Below, in pieces: positions 9,801 to 18,282 of a DNA stretch of 64,000 nt. The stretch lies in assembly GCA_022561385.1 (NCBI GenBank), contig JADFRG010000004.1:57328-121327 (forward strand), in the 5' to 3' direction. The notes under the pieces are model-generated. The model did no database searches. It worked only from the letters and a program-made list of their open reading frames with translations, and had not been told where the DNA came from. Numbering within the stretch: the stretch's first letter is position 1; each line of letters starts with the position of its first letter. Origin of the DNA: Chloroflexota bacterium (lineage in GTDB: Bacteria > Chloroflexota > Anaerolineae > Anaerolineales > E44-bin32). Both the position numbers and the translations under genes were made by a program.

Positions 9801-10173
9801 GGCTCTCACGGCTAACTATGTGTCCGATCGTTCGCTTCGGCTGCAGCTTTACCGACGGATGGCGGGCCTACGGACCCTGGAACAGGTGGAGGCGATGCGC
9901 AGCGAGTTGGAAGACCGCTTCGGCTCACCTCCGACCGAAGTTGAAAACCTCTTGTATCAGCTGCGCGTGAAGATCCTTGCCTCGGAAGCTGGGATGACGG
10001 CTATCTCCACTGAATTAGGGCAGATCTTGATTCAATTTGAGCCCGGGCGTCGGCCGGAGGGGGACCTGGGACCCGAGATCCGTATGAGCAAACGCGGCCT
10101 GTGGCTCACTTCCGCGAATTGGCAGGACAGCCTCATGGCGCTGCTGCAGAATCTGATCCTGCAGCCAGCTTAG
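6832..10173 (+). CDS. mfd: Transcription-repair coupling factor Mfd
   Basis: A 1113-residue ATP-dependent translocase that removes RNA polymerase stalled at DNA lesions and recruits UvrA. Domains in order: UvrB-like N-terminal modules (1-340), a linker domain, and the CarD-like RNA-polymerase-interacting domain beginning near 460 (LGNHVVHVDHGVGRFEGL). The RecG-like motor has Walker A GDVGYGKTE near 604, DEEQ near 705, TATPIPRTLYLA near 735 and the QLRGRVGRS motif near 880. The D7 domain is at the C-terminus. Length is normal. GTG 6832 and ATG 6835 are both possible starts, with a GAGGA site upstream. Confidence 0.97.
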   Translation: MMDLSSLLPALRASVDALEGVSGGMLPLPSSARAPIAASLISERAGPLLMVAPRGDRVLTLAQELPHWAPQARVAVFPEPDPLFYEPQPWGKRTRQQRAEILARLSSENELENTIYLATVRAIMTVTPSPEQMRASSRKLESHQTVEMQELLKFLVGIGYEPASIVTTRGQFSRRGGILDIWSNTHNNPVRIELFGDEIETMREFDPATQRSSQMIDNLLLTPPREGIPALLVHAPEHDSDLHEFYLPGIHPDPHGFLDYLPQDSLVLMDGWTAVETVAHELEAQALELRERMEDGGKEAPRPYLTIDELREGLDRLTSVDLGLSGQTAGETPPAVSAGQRFGGQIKPFMAYLRERRLAHETSIVVSRQANRLADLWNERDPSRPVAEAVPDELVPGEITFIQGALEEGWTLLRPAEASIHLITDAEIFGWSRPRPRRRVRPQVPAPESAFADLELGNHVVHVDHGVGRFEGLVSRTLDSLEREYLLISYADGDQLYVPIHQADRVTRYLGVDGSSPRLSRLGSQRWVRSRADAKHAVEEVAQDLLKLYALRVTVAGHAFAEDTPWQRELEASFPHVDTPDQITALEAVKADMERGRPMDRLICGDVGYGKTEVALRAAFKAVMDGTQVGILVPTTVLAQQHYHTFKRRLAAFPVEVEMLSRFRTRAETATILERLREGQVDIVIATHRLLQKDVRFKNLGLLIIDEEQRFGVTHKEYLKSMRTEVDVLTLTATPIPRTLYLALTGVRDISTIDTAPEDRLPVVTHTGSYDPALVRRAVLRELDRGGQVFFVHNRVRSINGIKARILNLIPEAKVEVAHGQMPEKELANVMSSFTDGEVDVLLTTSIIESGLDIPNANTLIVDRADQFGLGQLYQLRGRVGRSAQRAYAYFFHHSQATPEALQRLEIISENSQLGAGYSIALRDLEMRGAGDLLGKRQHGNIAAVGFHFYTQLLGEAVRRLRDEKEASDIPDLPTEALPLQISIELPLSGALTANYVSDRSLRLQLYRRMAGLRTLEQVEAMRSELEDRFGSPPTEVENLLYQLRVKILASEAGMTAISTELGQILIQFEPGRRPEGDLGPEIRMSKRGLWLTSANWQDSLMALLQNLILQPA

Positions 10174-10190
10174 TATTCTCTACCGCTAAG

Positions 10191-11102
10191 TTAGATTTCC
10201 CCCCGATACTGGATCAATAGGGTGAGATAGGGCTGGCCGGCGAGATATTCGATCCCGAGCGCCCAGGTGCGCCAATTGAGTTGGCTGCCTGGGTCGGGAG
10301 CCGCCCGATAAAATGAGATGTAGTTCAGGTTCGAGTAGTCGGAGGGCCACATCGCGTCCCGGGCCGTGCTTCCTGCCCCGAGCTTGTTGCAATTTAGCTC
10401 GGGCGCAATCGAGAAGACGTCTTCCAATTGAGGCAGGATCACCTCTCGAATCGTCCCATCAATCTCCAGCTCACTATCTCGGTTGACGCCCCAGTTTATG
10501 GGGGTCGGATCCAGGAAGAACCCGGGTACGCTCGAGTAAGCAAGATTTACTTCCGGATTCCACCAATCGTGTCGGATGATCAAACCCCGTTTGGGGCTGA
10601 CGAGTTCTGACAATTTGCCTCCGTCACGCTCTCTGATCGCCACGATAAATTGATTGGCGAGATCCGCAATTCTGATGTCCTCACAAAAGGTGGAGCTTGG
10701 AACGTCCTCGGTGAGATTCCAGTCTCGGATCCACCCTTTGCCGCCCTCCGGAAGATTGATCTCCACCCAGGTCGAACTCCCCATCAGAGTCGTCTTGCCG
10801 GTGATGGTCAACCCTCGTTGATCTGAGGCCAGGCTGGCCACTGCCATGCTGGTTATTCCCGCCGGCTGGCGGACGGCCAAAGGTTCAATATCGCTTACCC
10901 AGGCCAACGCATACGGCACTTGCGCCAAGTTAATGACGGTGGGCTGCGGCTCGGTCACAGGCGCGGTCGTAGACGACGGGGCGGAAGGGACTACTCGCGG
11001 CAAGGTCGGGGCCGGCAGCGGCACTACCGATTGGCGGCAGGCGCTCAGAGTCAACAGCAGCATCAGAGTGAATACACTCTGGCCTCTGAAATTCCAATGC
11101 AT
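10191..11102 (-). CDS. Hypothetical lipoprotein with SH3-like segment
   Basis: 303 residues from ATG 11102. The N-terminus is a lipoprotein signal: a hydrophobic run then lipobox LSAC with cysteine near residue 22. A Pro/Thr/Ser-rich spacer follows. About residues 85-155 resemble a bacterial SH3 domain (GKTTLMGSSTWVEINL, GGKGWIRDWNLTEDV). The C-terminal half has no family I can name; it contains RHDWWNPEVNLAYSS and ends in a beta-rich segment. It lies 29 bp downstream of folC on the same strand and converges on mfd with a 17-bp gap. Likely a surface-anchored protein of unknown role. Confidence 0.7.
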   Translation of the reverse strand: MHWNFRGQSVFTLMLLLTLSACRQSVVPLPAPTLPRVVPSAPSSTTAPVTEPQPTVINLAQVPYALAWVSDIEPLAVRQPAGITSMAVASLASDQRGLTITGKTTLMGSSTWVEINLPEGGKGWIRDWNLTEDVPSSTFCEDIRIADLANQFIVAIRERDGGKLSELVSPKRGLIIRHDWWNPEVNLAYSSVPGFFLDPTPINWGVNRDSELEIDGTIREVILPQLEDVFSIAPELNCNKLGAGSTARDAMWPSDYSNLNYISFYRAAPDPGSQLNWRTWALGIEYLAGQPYLTLLIQYRGEI

Positions 11103-11131
11103 TATTCTGGGAAATGGGCCAGGCTTATCGA

Positions 11132-12469
11132 TCACGCTTCGTCCACCGAGAACATCTGTTGTTGCAGGTCCCATGCCGCGAGCGCAGATCCCACAACAAA
11201 CAGGCTGCCTGTGGCCAGGACCACCTCGTCACCCTCGACCAGCTCCGTGGCGCGCTGCATCGCCGCGGAAACGGGCAGGATCACATCCGCTTCAAAGCCA
11301 AACGCGCGCGCCATCCCCGCCAACACAAGCGCCTCCTCAGACCGCGGGTGAGTGGCCTGAGTCAGTATCACGCGCGAGACACGTGGCGCCAGCTCCAGAA
11401 ACATACCGCGCACGTCTTTATCGCTCGAAGCCCCGAATACCATCGTCACCATCCGGCCAGGAAAATAGTCGTCCAGGGCGATCCGTAGCTTTAAGGCCGA
11501 ATCTCGATTGTGGGCGCTGTCGAGCACGATAGCTGGGTCCTGGGAGAGGATTTGGAATCTCCCGGGCCAATCAGTGGAGGCCATGCCCTCCTGGATGTGC
11601 CGAATATCTATGGGTAAACCTCGCTCCGAGGCGGTTTGCAGCGCGGCAAACGCCAACGCACCATTCTGTACCTGATGGTGGCCCAGCAGCGGGATGCTCA
11701 GATCCACCTTCGAATCTTCCTGGCCCTCGCGCCATACCTGGAACGTCTGCGCCTCAAGGTCTCGGCTTCCGGCCGCGTAATGCCAGTCTCGGTTGACCTG
11801 GAGCACGGGCGCGTTCCTTTCCGCCGCGATCGCTCGCACCACGTGTTCAGCTTCCAGCTGCTGGGGCGCGAGCACAACCGGTGTATCGGACTTGATGATC
11901 CCCGCTTTCTCCGCCGCAATTTTGGAAAGGCTTTCACCAAGCAGGTGTGTGTGGTCATAGGAGAGGGAAGTGATCACGGAGACCCGCGGATGGATCACAT
12001 TTGTGGCATCCAGACGGCCCCCCAGCCCGACCTCGACCACCGCCGCCTCGACCTGGTTGTCCGCGAAGTACATAAATGCGGAGGCAGTGGTCAGCTCGTA
12101 GGTCGAGATCTCCGGCAGCACATCCACGTGCGGTTTCAGCCGCTCGACCAGCCCAACTAGATCGGATTCAGGGATCTGCCTTCCGTTTACTTGGATCCGT
12201 TCCGTGAAATTGATCAGGTGCGGGGATGAATAGAGACCGGTTGTGTAGCCGGCCGCCCGCAGACAACTTTCCAACATGGCGCCGGTGGACCCCTTCCCTT
12301 TGGTGCCTGCTATGTGTACGGAGAGGAAGCGATCCTGCGGGTCGCCAAGGCTCGCCAGCAGCGCCTTTACACGCGAGAGATCAAATACTTCTGCGGAGTA
12401 CCGGTAGCTGCGCTTGACGCCATAGTCGATGAAGCTGTATAGCCAGTCCATTGCTTCCTGGTACGTCAT
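11132..12469 (-). CDS. folC: Folylpolyglutamate synthase / dihydrofolate synthase
   Basis: A 445-residue Mur-ligase-family enzyme that adds glutamate to (dihydro)folates or pteroate. The P-loop HIAGTKGKGST is at 52-62, the folate loop SSPHLINFTERIQVNG follows near 80-95, and EVGLGGRLDATNV carries the second metal/ATP site. The later VLDSAHN motif marks the C-terminal glutamate-binding domain. Length and motif order are standard. It starts at ATG 12469 and is divergent from the ABC transporter locus, with 109 bp between them. Whether both activities are present cannot be told from sequence alone. Confidence 0.95.
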   Translation of the reverse strand: MTYQEAMDWLYSFIDYGVKRSYRYSAEVFDLSRVKALLASLGDPQDRFLSVHIAGTKGKGSTGAMLESCLRAAGYTTGLYSSPHLINFTERIQVNGRQIPESDLVGLVERLKPHVDVLPEISTYELTTASAFMYFADNQVEAAVVEVGLGGRLDATNVIHPRVSVITSLSYDHTHLLGESLSKIAAEKAGIIKSDTPVVLAPQQLEAEHVVRAIAAERNAPVLQVNRDWHYAAGSRDLEAQTFQVWREGQEDSKVDLSIPLLGHHQVQNGALAFAALQTASERGLPIDIRHIQEGMASTDWPGRFQILSQDPAIVLDSAHNRDSALKLRIALDDYFPGRMVTMVFGASSDKDVRGMFLELAPRVSRVILTQATHPRSEEALVLAGMARAFGFEADVILPVSAAMQRATELVEGDEVVLATGSLFVVGSALAAWDLQQQMFSVDEA

Positions 12470-12578
12470 AAGGCGGCAAATTGTAATGGGCGCATTTCAA
12501 AGATACAAGTAAGGCGGGAATTCGCTCGCTCTGCAGATGTTAGAATTGCCGGGGTCACCTGTGCCCCTGGTCTCATAA

Positions 12579-13460
12579 TTGGATACCACAACCCCCCCTC
12601 ATGAAGCCCCCATCGATGTAGGAAGGCCGCTCCCGAGCCTCTCGGCCCGCCTATCAACCATTTTGTCCGATTTCCCGTGGTGGGTGCTGATCGTCTTCGC
12701 AGCCGGGCTGCTGCTCATAATCCAATTCGTCACGGATGAAACCTACAACGAAGTCATTCGTTTCATTGCAGTCGGAATTCGCCTCACCATTACCGTTACC
12801 TTGTCGGCCTACTCGATCGCGATCGTGCTGGGGCTGGTCACAGCCCTCGGCCAGCTTTCGCAGAACGTTATCGCCAGGAATGCGGCGGTCCTGTACGTAC
12901 AGGTCGTGCGAGGCATCCCTATTCTTGTGCAGATTTTTATCTGGGCCCTGGTACTTGTGCCATTAGGTATCGATGTGCTCAACAACCTCGGAAACAGTCT
13001 GGCCGGCCTCGGCCTGCTGCAGACTGAGAATTTCCTGACCGCGCTCAGTGTACGGGACATCGGGTTTATTATGCGAGGCATCATTGCACTGTCCCTGAGC
13101 TACGGCGCCTTCTCCTCTGAAATCTTTCGGGCCGGCATTCAATCTATCGAGCGAGGGCAGGTGGAAGCCGCCGATTCGCTTGGTTTGACGCGCTTTCAAT
13201 CCCTGCGACTGATCATCCTGCCCCAGGCCATCCGACGTGTTCTCCCACCGCTTGGAAATGACTTTATCGCCATGTTGAAGGAATCCTCGTTGGTTTCCGT
13301 CATTGGTGTTGCGGAAATCACGCAACTCGGCAAGAAGTACGCGGCCGCCTCATTCGTGTTCCCGCAGACCTACTACTCCCTGGCATTCCTGTATCTGGCT
13401 ATGACGCTCGTGTTATCCGCGGGTGTGAAGTTTATGGAGCGGCGGCTCAAGTCAGGGTAG
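12579..13460 (+). CDS. Polar amino acid ABC transporter permease (HisM/GlnP type)
   Basis: 293 residues. An N-terminal membrane helix (33-50) precedes the classic HisMQ domain: a GIRLTITVTL segment, the YVQVVRGIPILVQIF motif, and an EAA loop (EAADSLGLTRFQSLRLIILP, about 194-213) that docks on the ATPase. The family moves polar amino acids inward with a family-3 binding protein. The start is TTG 12579 without a good ribosome site, so the N-terminus is tentative. The neighbouring ATPase and second permease belong to the phosphonate (Phn) family instead; no GlnQ/HisP-type ATPase is in the window. Confidence 0.9.
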   Translation: MDTTTPPHEAPIDVGRPLPSLSARLSTILSDFPWWVLIVFAAGLLLIIQFVTDETYNEVIRFIAVGIRLTITVTLSAYSIAIVLGLVTALGQLSQNVIARNAAVLYVQVVRGIPILVQIFIWALVLVPLGIDVLNNLGNSLAGLGLLQTENFLTALSVRDIGFIMRGIIALSLSYGAFSSEIFRAGIQSIERGQVEAADSLGLTRFQSLRLIILPQAIRRVLPPLGNDFIAMLKESSLVSVIGVAEITQLGKKYAAASFVFPQTYYSLAFLYLAMTLVLSAGVKFMERRLKSG

Positions 13461-13606
13461 AATTCGTGACGCGGAAAAAAGCGCCGGGTAACAGTTGAAA
13501 GCAATCATCCGAGACTCACGAGAGGAGGTGGTAGACCGGAGATAATCGCGTTTCATTGGCACGTACGATCTACTAGAAACAACTCGAACCTGAGGAGGAG
13601 AAAAAC

Positions 13607-15418
13607 GTGAAGAGACCTCTGTTTCTTCTTACAATGTTGCTCTTAGGCGCCCTGATCGTCTCGGCGTGTGGCACTGCCACCACTGCCGAACCGGTGCCTA
13701 CTGCGATTGTGGTGGAGCCGTCTGGACTACCGGATCTCGGCGGCAGAGAAGTCACAATCGCGATCGAGAACGCCTACCTGCCCTTCAACTTCATCTTGCT
13801 AGATACTGGCGAGGCCGACGGGTGGGACTACGACTTTATCAACGAAGCTTGTAAGCGCCTGAATTGTGTTCCGGTCTGGCAAGAGTTTGCCTGGGACACG
13901 ATGATCGCCGCGGTGGCCGACGGGCAGTTTGACATGGCGGCGGATGGGATCACCATCACCGAAGAGCGTGCCCAGTCCGTGGACTTTACGGATGGGTACA
14001 TAAACCTCGAACAGCGGCTTCTGGTTCGAATCGACGATGACCGCTACGCATCCCTCGCCGAGCTTGCGGCCGACGCCGACGCGCGACTTTCACAACAAAT
14101 CGGTACGACCAACTACACGGTTGCCGAGGCAGCCGTCGGCGACGATCGGATCCAGACCTTCGATGACTTCGGTCAGGCGGTCCAGGCCGTGGTCGGCGGC
14201 GATACGGACGGAACCGTCGTCGACGAGACCGCGGGCCAGGGCTACCTGGGGGCCAACAAAAACCAGTTGAAGCTGATTGGCCCATCCCTTTCGAGCGATC
14301 AGCTCGGCTTCATCTTCCCGCTGGGCAGCCCCCTGGTCGGGCCCTTCAATGCGGCCATCGCCGAGATGAAGGAAGATGGCTTCTTGGAGCAGATCAATTT
14401 GAAGTGGTTCGGCCCGGACTTCGTCACCACCTATGACGAAATCGGTGAGGGTGCCTACGCCACTCCGGACCTCGGAACGGCCGACAATCCCATCCAGGTG
14501 CTGTTCGTGCCGTCGGTGAACGTGGACGTCATGGTCGAGTCTGGCGACGCGATCGAGGAGTTCTTCGCGGAGGCCACAGGATTGGTCTTCGAAGTCAGCG
14601 TCCCAACCTCTTATGCCGCAACGATCGAAGAAATGTGCGCATCGCCCACGAATACGATCGGGTTTATCCCTGCCTTCGGCTACGTACTGGCTAATGGCTT
14701 GTGCGGTGTCGAGCCGGCTCTGGCCTCCGAGCGCTTTGGCTGGAACGTGTATTGGGCGCAGTACATCGTCGCCCGTGACAGCGATATCCAGACTCTAGAG
14801 GATCTGGACGGAAAGACCTGGGGTTACGGCGATACGGCTTCGACCTCCGGCTATCTGGTTCCCCTGGCTCAGCTAAGCGACCTGGGGATCACCCCTGGCG
14901 AACGGGTTGAAACGGGCGGCCACTCGTCCTCGGCACGCGCGGTATATCTCGGCGAGGTCGACTTTGCTACCACGTTCTTCAGCCCACCGCTTCTCCCCGA
15001 GGGTCGATGGGCGGTGGGCGATGCACCCGATATTCCGGATGAGTTCATAGCGGAGTGTGCGGTCAATGAAGATAACCGGCTGTTCTGCGGTGAGTACCGC
15101 GTGCTGGATGCCCGAGCAGGCATCCGAGAAGAGGCTCCGGACGTAGTACAAAAGGTCCGTATCCTCGCGATCTCATCCGGGATCCCCAACGACACCATGT
15201 CCTGGTCGCCGGAGTTCCCGGAGGCGCTGAGGCAGCCCATCATCGATGCTCTGATCGCTTATCTGGCATCCGACGCGTGCCAGGTGGATGCGCAGACCAT
15301 CTGCTCTCCCGACTTCTACGAGTGGACAGGCGCGGGCCCGATCTTCGACGAGAACTTCGACGGCATCCGCCTCCTGATGGAGCAGCAGGGCATCACGCTG
15401 GAAAACATCGGCGAGTAG
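13607..15418 (+). CDS. Lipoprotein fusing amino-acid-type and PhnD-type solute-binding domains
   Basis: 603 residues after a GAGGAGG ribosome site and GTG start. The signal peptide ends in lipobox VSAC (Cys21). Domain 1 (about 45-272) is a family-3 amino-acid binding fold: AYLPFNF (56-62), [13 protein letters not shown] (72-84), [20 protein letters not shown] (109-128). Domain 2 (about 293-600) is PhnD/phosphonate-binding-like: [20 protein letters not shown] (397-416), then [16 protein letters not shown] (439-454). The two are joined in one frame by a short linker near 272-293 with no stop or frameshift. It sits between a HisM-type permease and PhnC/PhnE-like genes, matching both halves. The ligand is unknown. 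Confidence 0.88.
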   Translation: MKRPLFLLTMLLLGALIVSACGTATTAEPVPTAIVVEPSGLPDLGGREVTIAIENAYLPFNFILLDTGEADGWDYDFINEACKRLNCVPVWQEFAWDTMIAAVADGQFDMAADGITITEERAQSVDFTDGYINLEQRLLVRIDDDRYASLAELAADADARLSQQIGTTNYTVAEAAVGDDRIQTFDDFGQAVQAVVGGDTDGTVVDETAGQGYLGANKNQLKLIGPSLSSDQLGFIFPLGSPLVGPFNAAIAEMKEDGFLEQINLKWFGPDFVTTYDEIGEGAYATPDLGTADNPIQVLFVPSVNVDVMVESGDAIEEFFAEATGLVFEVSVPTSYAATIEEMCASPTNTIGFIPAFGYVLANGLCGVEPALASERFGWNVYWAQYIVARDSDIQTLEDLDGKTWGYGDTASTSGYLVPLAQLSDLGITPGERVETGGHSSSARAVYLGEVDFATTFFSPPLLPEGRWAVGDAPDIPDEFIAECAVNEDNRLFCGEYRVLDARAGIREEAPDVVQKVRILAISSGIPNDTMSWSPEFPEALRQPIIDALIAYLASDACQVDAQTICSPDFYEWTGAGPIFDENFDGIRLLMEQQGITLENIGE

Positions 15419-15438
15419 TCTCGATCTCCCGATGCATG

Positions 15439-15480
15439 AAGAGGCTGTCTCAACCCCCCTTGAGACAGCCTCTTGTTTTC
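15439..15480 (+). terminator. Intrinsic terminator after the binding-protein gene
   Basis: A perfect 15-bp inverted repeat (15439-15453 with 15460-15474, core GAGGCTGTCTCAA) with a six-C loop, followed by GTTTTC. It lies 20 bp after the stop of the fused binding protein and about 75 bp before the ATPase gene, so it would make the binding protein more abundant than the downstream transporter subunits. Confidence 0.8.
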
Positions 15481-15554
15481 TGGCGGTTAGAATTTCGGCA
15501 TCGGCCGCGGGCCATTTTTGGACAGCCCTCAGCATCGGATGGTAATAGGCCCAC

Positions 15555-16307
15555 ATGCTTGAAGTCAAAAACCTCACCAAGATCTACCCGGGCGATGTGC
15601 TGGCTCTCGACAACGTCAGCTTTACAATCGAGCCCGGAGAATTCCTGGCTGTTATCGGCCTCAGCGGTTCAGGAAAGTCGACCCTCCTTCGCTGTATCAA
15701 TCGACTCGTAGAGCCGACCGCCGGTCAGGTGATCTGGAACGGGGTTGATATCGTTCAAGCCAGCCAGGACGAGTTGCTGCACATTCGGCGCAAGATCGGA
15801 ATGGTATTTCAGAATTTCAATCTGGTGAACCGATCGAAAGTCATCACAAACGTGCTTTCCGGCCGGCTCGGTTACGTAAATCCCGCGCTCAGTCTGATCA
15901 ATCGCTTTTCCAGCGAAGATATGGAGATGGCCAGGGCACAGCTGGCGCGGGTGGGGATCCCCGAACAGGCAAACAAGCGCGCGGATGAACTAAGCGGCGG
16001 CCAGCAGCAGCGGGTCGGAATCGCGCGGGCGATGATGCAGGAACCAGAAATCATGCTGGCCGATGAGCCCGTGGCCAGCCTGGACCCGGTTCTGGCACAC
16101 TCCATCATGTCACACCTCGAGGACATGAACAAGAACGACGGGGTCATGGTCATCTGCAGCCTGCACTTTTTGGATTTGGTGCACCGTTACGCTAGTCGAG
16201 CGATCGCACTGAACGAGGGCAAGCTGATGTTCGACGGGCCTCCCAAAGCGATCGACGATGCCAAGTTTAGAGAGATCTATGGCCAGGAGGCCGAACGGGT
16301 CGGATGA
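15555..16307 (+). CDS. Phosphonate-type ABC transporter ATPase (PhnC-like)
   Basis: A 250-residue ABC ATPase. Walker A GLSGSGKST is at 35-43, the Q-loop in MVFQNFNLVNR near 80, signature LSGGQQQR near 145, Walker B IMLADEP near 165, and the H-switch in CSLHFLDLV near 200. The wording around these motifs (RRKIGMVFQNFNLV, CSLHFLDLVHRYASR) is that of PhnC. Its stop overlaps the start of the downstream permease (ATGA at 16304), so the two are coupled. It could energise both that permease and the HisM-type permease upstream; this is an inference from the absence of another ATPase. Confidence 0.9.
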   Translation: MLEVKNLTKIYPGDVLALDNVSFTIEPGEFLAVIGLSGSGKSTLLRCINRLVEPTAGQVIWNGVDIVQASQDELLHIRRKIGMVFQNFNLVNRSKVITNVLSGRLGYVNPALSLINRFSSEDMEMARAQLARVGIPEQANKRADELSGGQQQRVGIARAMMQEPEIMLADEPVASLDPVLAHSIMSHLEDMNKNDGVMVICSLHFLDLVHRYASRAIALNEGKLMFDGPPKAIDDAKFREIYGQEAERVG

Positions 16308-18127
16308 AGACTCTCCGAAAGAACCCCATCGTGCGGTGGCTGTTTATTGTGGGCGTCATCGTTGTGGTGATTGTGGTGTATGCCTTCGGTTTCTCGGTAA
16401 CGGATGTCAACTTCGAAACCACGCGAGATGAGGTGCGGCTTACCCAATTGACGCGAATCCTCCGCGCCCTGGCTCACCCCGATATCCTGGAGTACGAGCA
16501 GATAGAGCAGGACGTCGACCTGCCATTCCATCTGCCCTGCCCTCCGGGCGGGGCGCCGCCCATCAGTGTTGACACCCGCGGGGCTTATATCGTCGTGACG
16601 CCAGCCTGCGCCGGGCCCAAGGAAACCGTGTCCATCGAAGGTTTCAAATTCCTTCCCAATACCGCAGGACCGGTCAACTTCCTTACTCAGAGCGGCGCCA
16701 AATTGCAGCTCGGCTCATTCAAAACAGATTCGAGAGGTTCCTTTTCGATAAAGGGCAAGCTTCCGAACCGACAACCGATCGAAGAGGCGCAAACGATCCG
16801 CGCCACCGCGCGTCAAAACGTGGGCGCACCAAGGATCTCCAGAACCGGCAATCTCGTCTTCGAGAAGATTGTTGAAACGGTGTTTCTCGCGCTCTTGGCG
16901 ACAACGTTCGGCGCCATCCTGGCTATCCCCCTCAGTTTTCTGGCCGCGCAGAATTTGATGTCGGATATCAGGAGCCCGCTGACGAGTGTCTCGCTCACAT
17001 TGCTTGGCTGGCCAATTGGAATATGGCTCGGGGGCGCAATCGCGATTCAGATCGGACGTTTAGCGGAATCCATCTCTGGGGAGACCGCATTCGTCACCGG
17101 CGGCGTGGCGCTCGGTACGCTTGTTATCGGCGTAGCCTCCGTATCCACGCTCCCGCGCCAAATCCAACGATTATCAGGCGTGAGCGCCAGGCTCCTACGC
17201 GGACTCGGTTATGGGTTGGCGGGGATGGCAGCGATCGCAATCTCGTACCTGGCGGCTAATATGATGCTGCTTGTGGGTGACGCCCTCATTGAGCCGCTGG
17301 GCGCTCTGGGCTTCTTCGGCAACTTCGTTTATCAGCTTGGAGACAGCTTGCGTATGCTCACGCCGGCCTTCGCAGCATTGATCGTGGGCGGCGCCTTGGG
17401 AAGCCTGGGCGGACGGGTCGGCCAGCAGGCCTCGGACCGGCTGGATTCAAGGACGGTACGAATCATCAATCTTTCCGTGGCGGCGCTGGCCGGAGCTGCG
17501 CTTTTCGCACTGATCGGTGCCGCGATCGACTGGTTTTATCAAGTTCTGGATCCGACCATAACGTTCGTAATTCCAGCCACCCTGGGCGCCATCGGTGGCG
17601 CACTGCTTACCCTGCGCGTCGAGCCGAGGCAGCCTCTTCCCCTGGGATACTGGGTTTACTTCGCATTGCGCACCCTATTTAATGGGATTCGGTCGGTGGA
17701 ACCGCTGGTCATGGTGATTGTGTTCGTAGTGTGGGTGGGAATCGGGCCTTTTGCAGGCGTGGTAGCGCTGGCATTGCACACGGTGGCTGCCCTGGGCAAA
17801 CTATTTTCGGAACAAGTGGAGAATATTGCCCTGGGTCCGCTGGAGGCCGTGCGGGCTACCGGAGCCAATCGTGCCCAAGTTATTAAATTTGCCGTCGTTC
17901 CACAAATTGTGCCGCCCTATATTTCGTTCTTGATGTACCGATGGGACATCAACGTCCGGTTCTCTACCATCATTGGTTTCGCGGGCGGCGGCGGCATAGG
18001 GTTCTTGCTGCAGCAGAACATTCGGCTGCTCGACTACCGATCCGCAAGCGCGGCGATGCTCGCCATCGCCATTGTGGTCTCCAGCATGGATTACATCAGC
18101 TCGGCAATCCGCCGGCGCTTTGTTTAG
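16304..18127 (+). CDS. PhnE-like ABC permease, enlarged, with extracytoplasmic domain
   Basis: 607 residues, about twice the usual PhnE length. One N-terminal helix (10-30) is followed by a roughly 150-residue outward segment containing VSIEGFKFLPNTAGPVNFL and GSFKTDSRGSFSIKGKLP, which looks like an IPT/Ig-like beta domain. From about 180 there are roughly eleven hydrophobic helices. The first (ETVFLALLATTFGAILAIPL) and last parts match PhnE, including the EAA loop EAVRATGANRAQVIKFAVVP (about 514-533) and the ending RWDINVRFSTIIGFAGGGGI. The middle (about 220-450) is an insertion of extra helices. It is the last gene of the transporter locus. Confidence 0.85.
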   Translation: MKTLRKNPIVRWLFIVGVIVVVIVVYAFGFSVTDVNFETTRDEVRLTQLTRILRALAHPDILEYEQIEQDVDLPFHLPCPPGGAPPISVDTRGAYIVVTPACAGPKETVSIEGFKFLPNTAGPVNFLTQSGAKLQLGSFKTDSRGSFSIKGKLPNRQPIEEAQTIRATARQNVGAPRISRTGNLVFEKIVETVFLALLATTFGAILAIPLSFLAAQNLMSDIRSPLTSVSLTLLGWPIGIWLGGAIAIQIGRLAESISGETAFVTGGVALGTLVIGVASVSTLPRQIQRLSGVSARLLRGLGYGLAGMAAIAISYLAANMMLLVGDALIEPLGALGFFGNFVYQLGDSLRMLTPAFAALIVGGALGSLGGRVGQQASDRLDSRTVRIINLSVAALAGAALFALIGAAIDWFYQVLDPTITFVIPATLGAIGGALLTLRVEPRQPLPLGYWVYFALRTLFNGIRSVEPLVMVIVFVVWVGIGPFAGVVALALHTVAALGKLFSEQVENIALGPLEAVRATGANRAQVIKFAVVPQIVPPYISFLMYRWDINVRFSTIIGFAGGGGIGFLLQQNIRLLDYRSASAAMLAIAIVVSSMDYISSAIRRRFV

Positions 18128-18128
18128 C

Positions 18129-18150
18129 CCCGATCAGGTCCTGATCGGCT
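18129..18150 (+). terminator. Weak hairpin after the permease gene
   Basis: CCGATCAGG/TCCTGATCGG forms a compact palindromic hairpin directly after the stop of the PhnE-like gene, without a clear T run. It may mark the end of the transporter transcript. Low certainty. Confidence 0.35.
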
Positions 18151-18183
18151 TCCACGGACTTCTAAATGCTCATTATTGCCCAG

Positions 18184-18192
18184 TGATATAAT
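18184..18192 (+). promoter_or_regulatory. Extended -10 promoter of the HNH gene
   Basis: TGATATAAT is a perfect TGnTATAAT extended -10 element; no good -35 is seen 17 bp upstream, as is usual for this class. It predicts a start near 18199 and a leader of about 84 nt that contains a small GAGCC/GGCTC hairpin before the GTG at 18283. Confidence 0.65.
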
Positions 18193-18282
18193 CCCCGCCC
18201 GAGAGCCCTTGAGGCTCCTTTCGGTTCGGCTTGATGCCGTTTTTCGACCGGTGCCCAGCGAAGCCAAGATGGATTCGGCATA

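Noticed and set aside
13515..13535. Strong ribosome-site-like GAGAGGAGGTGG upstream of the binding-protein gene
   Set aside because: The only frame after it is five codons long; the real ribosome site is the GAGGAGG directly before 13607.
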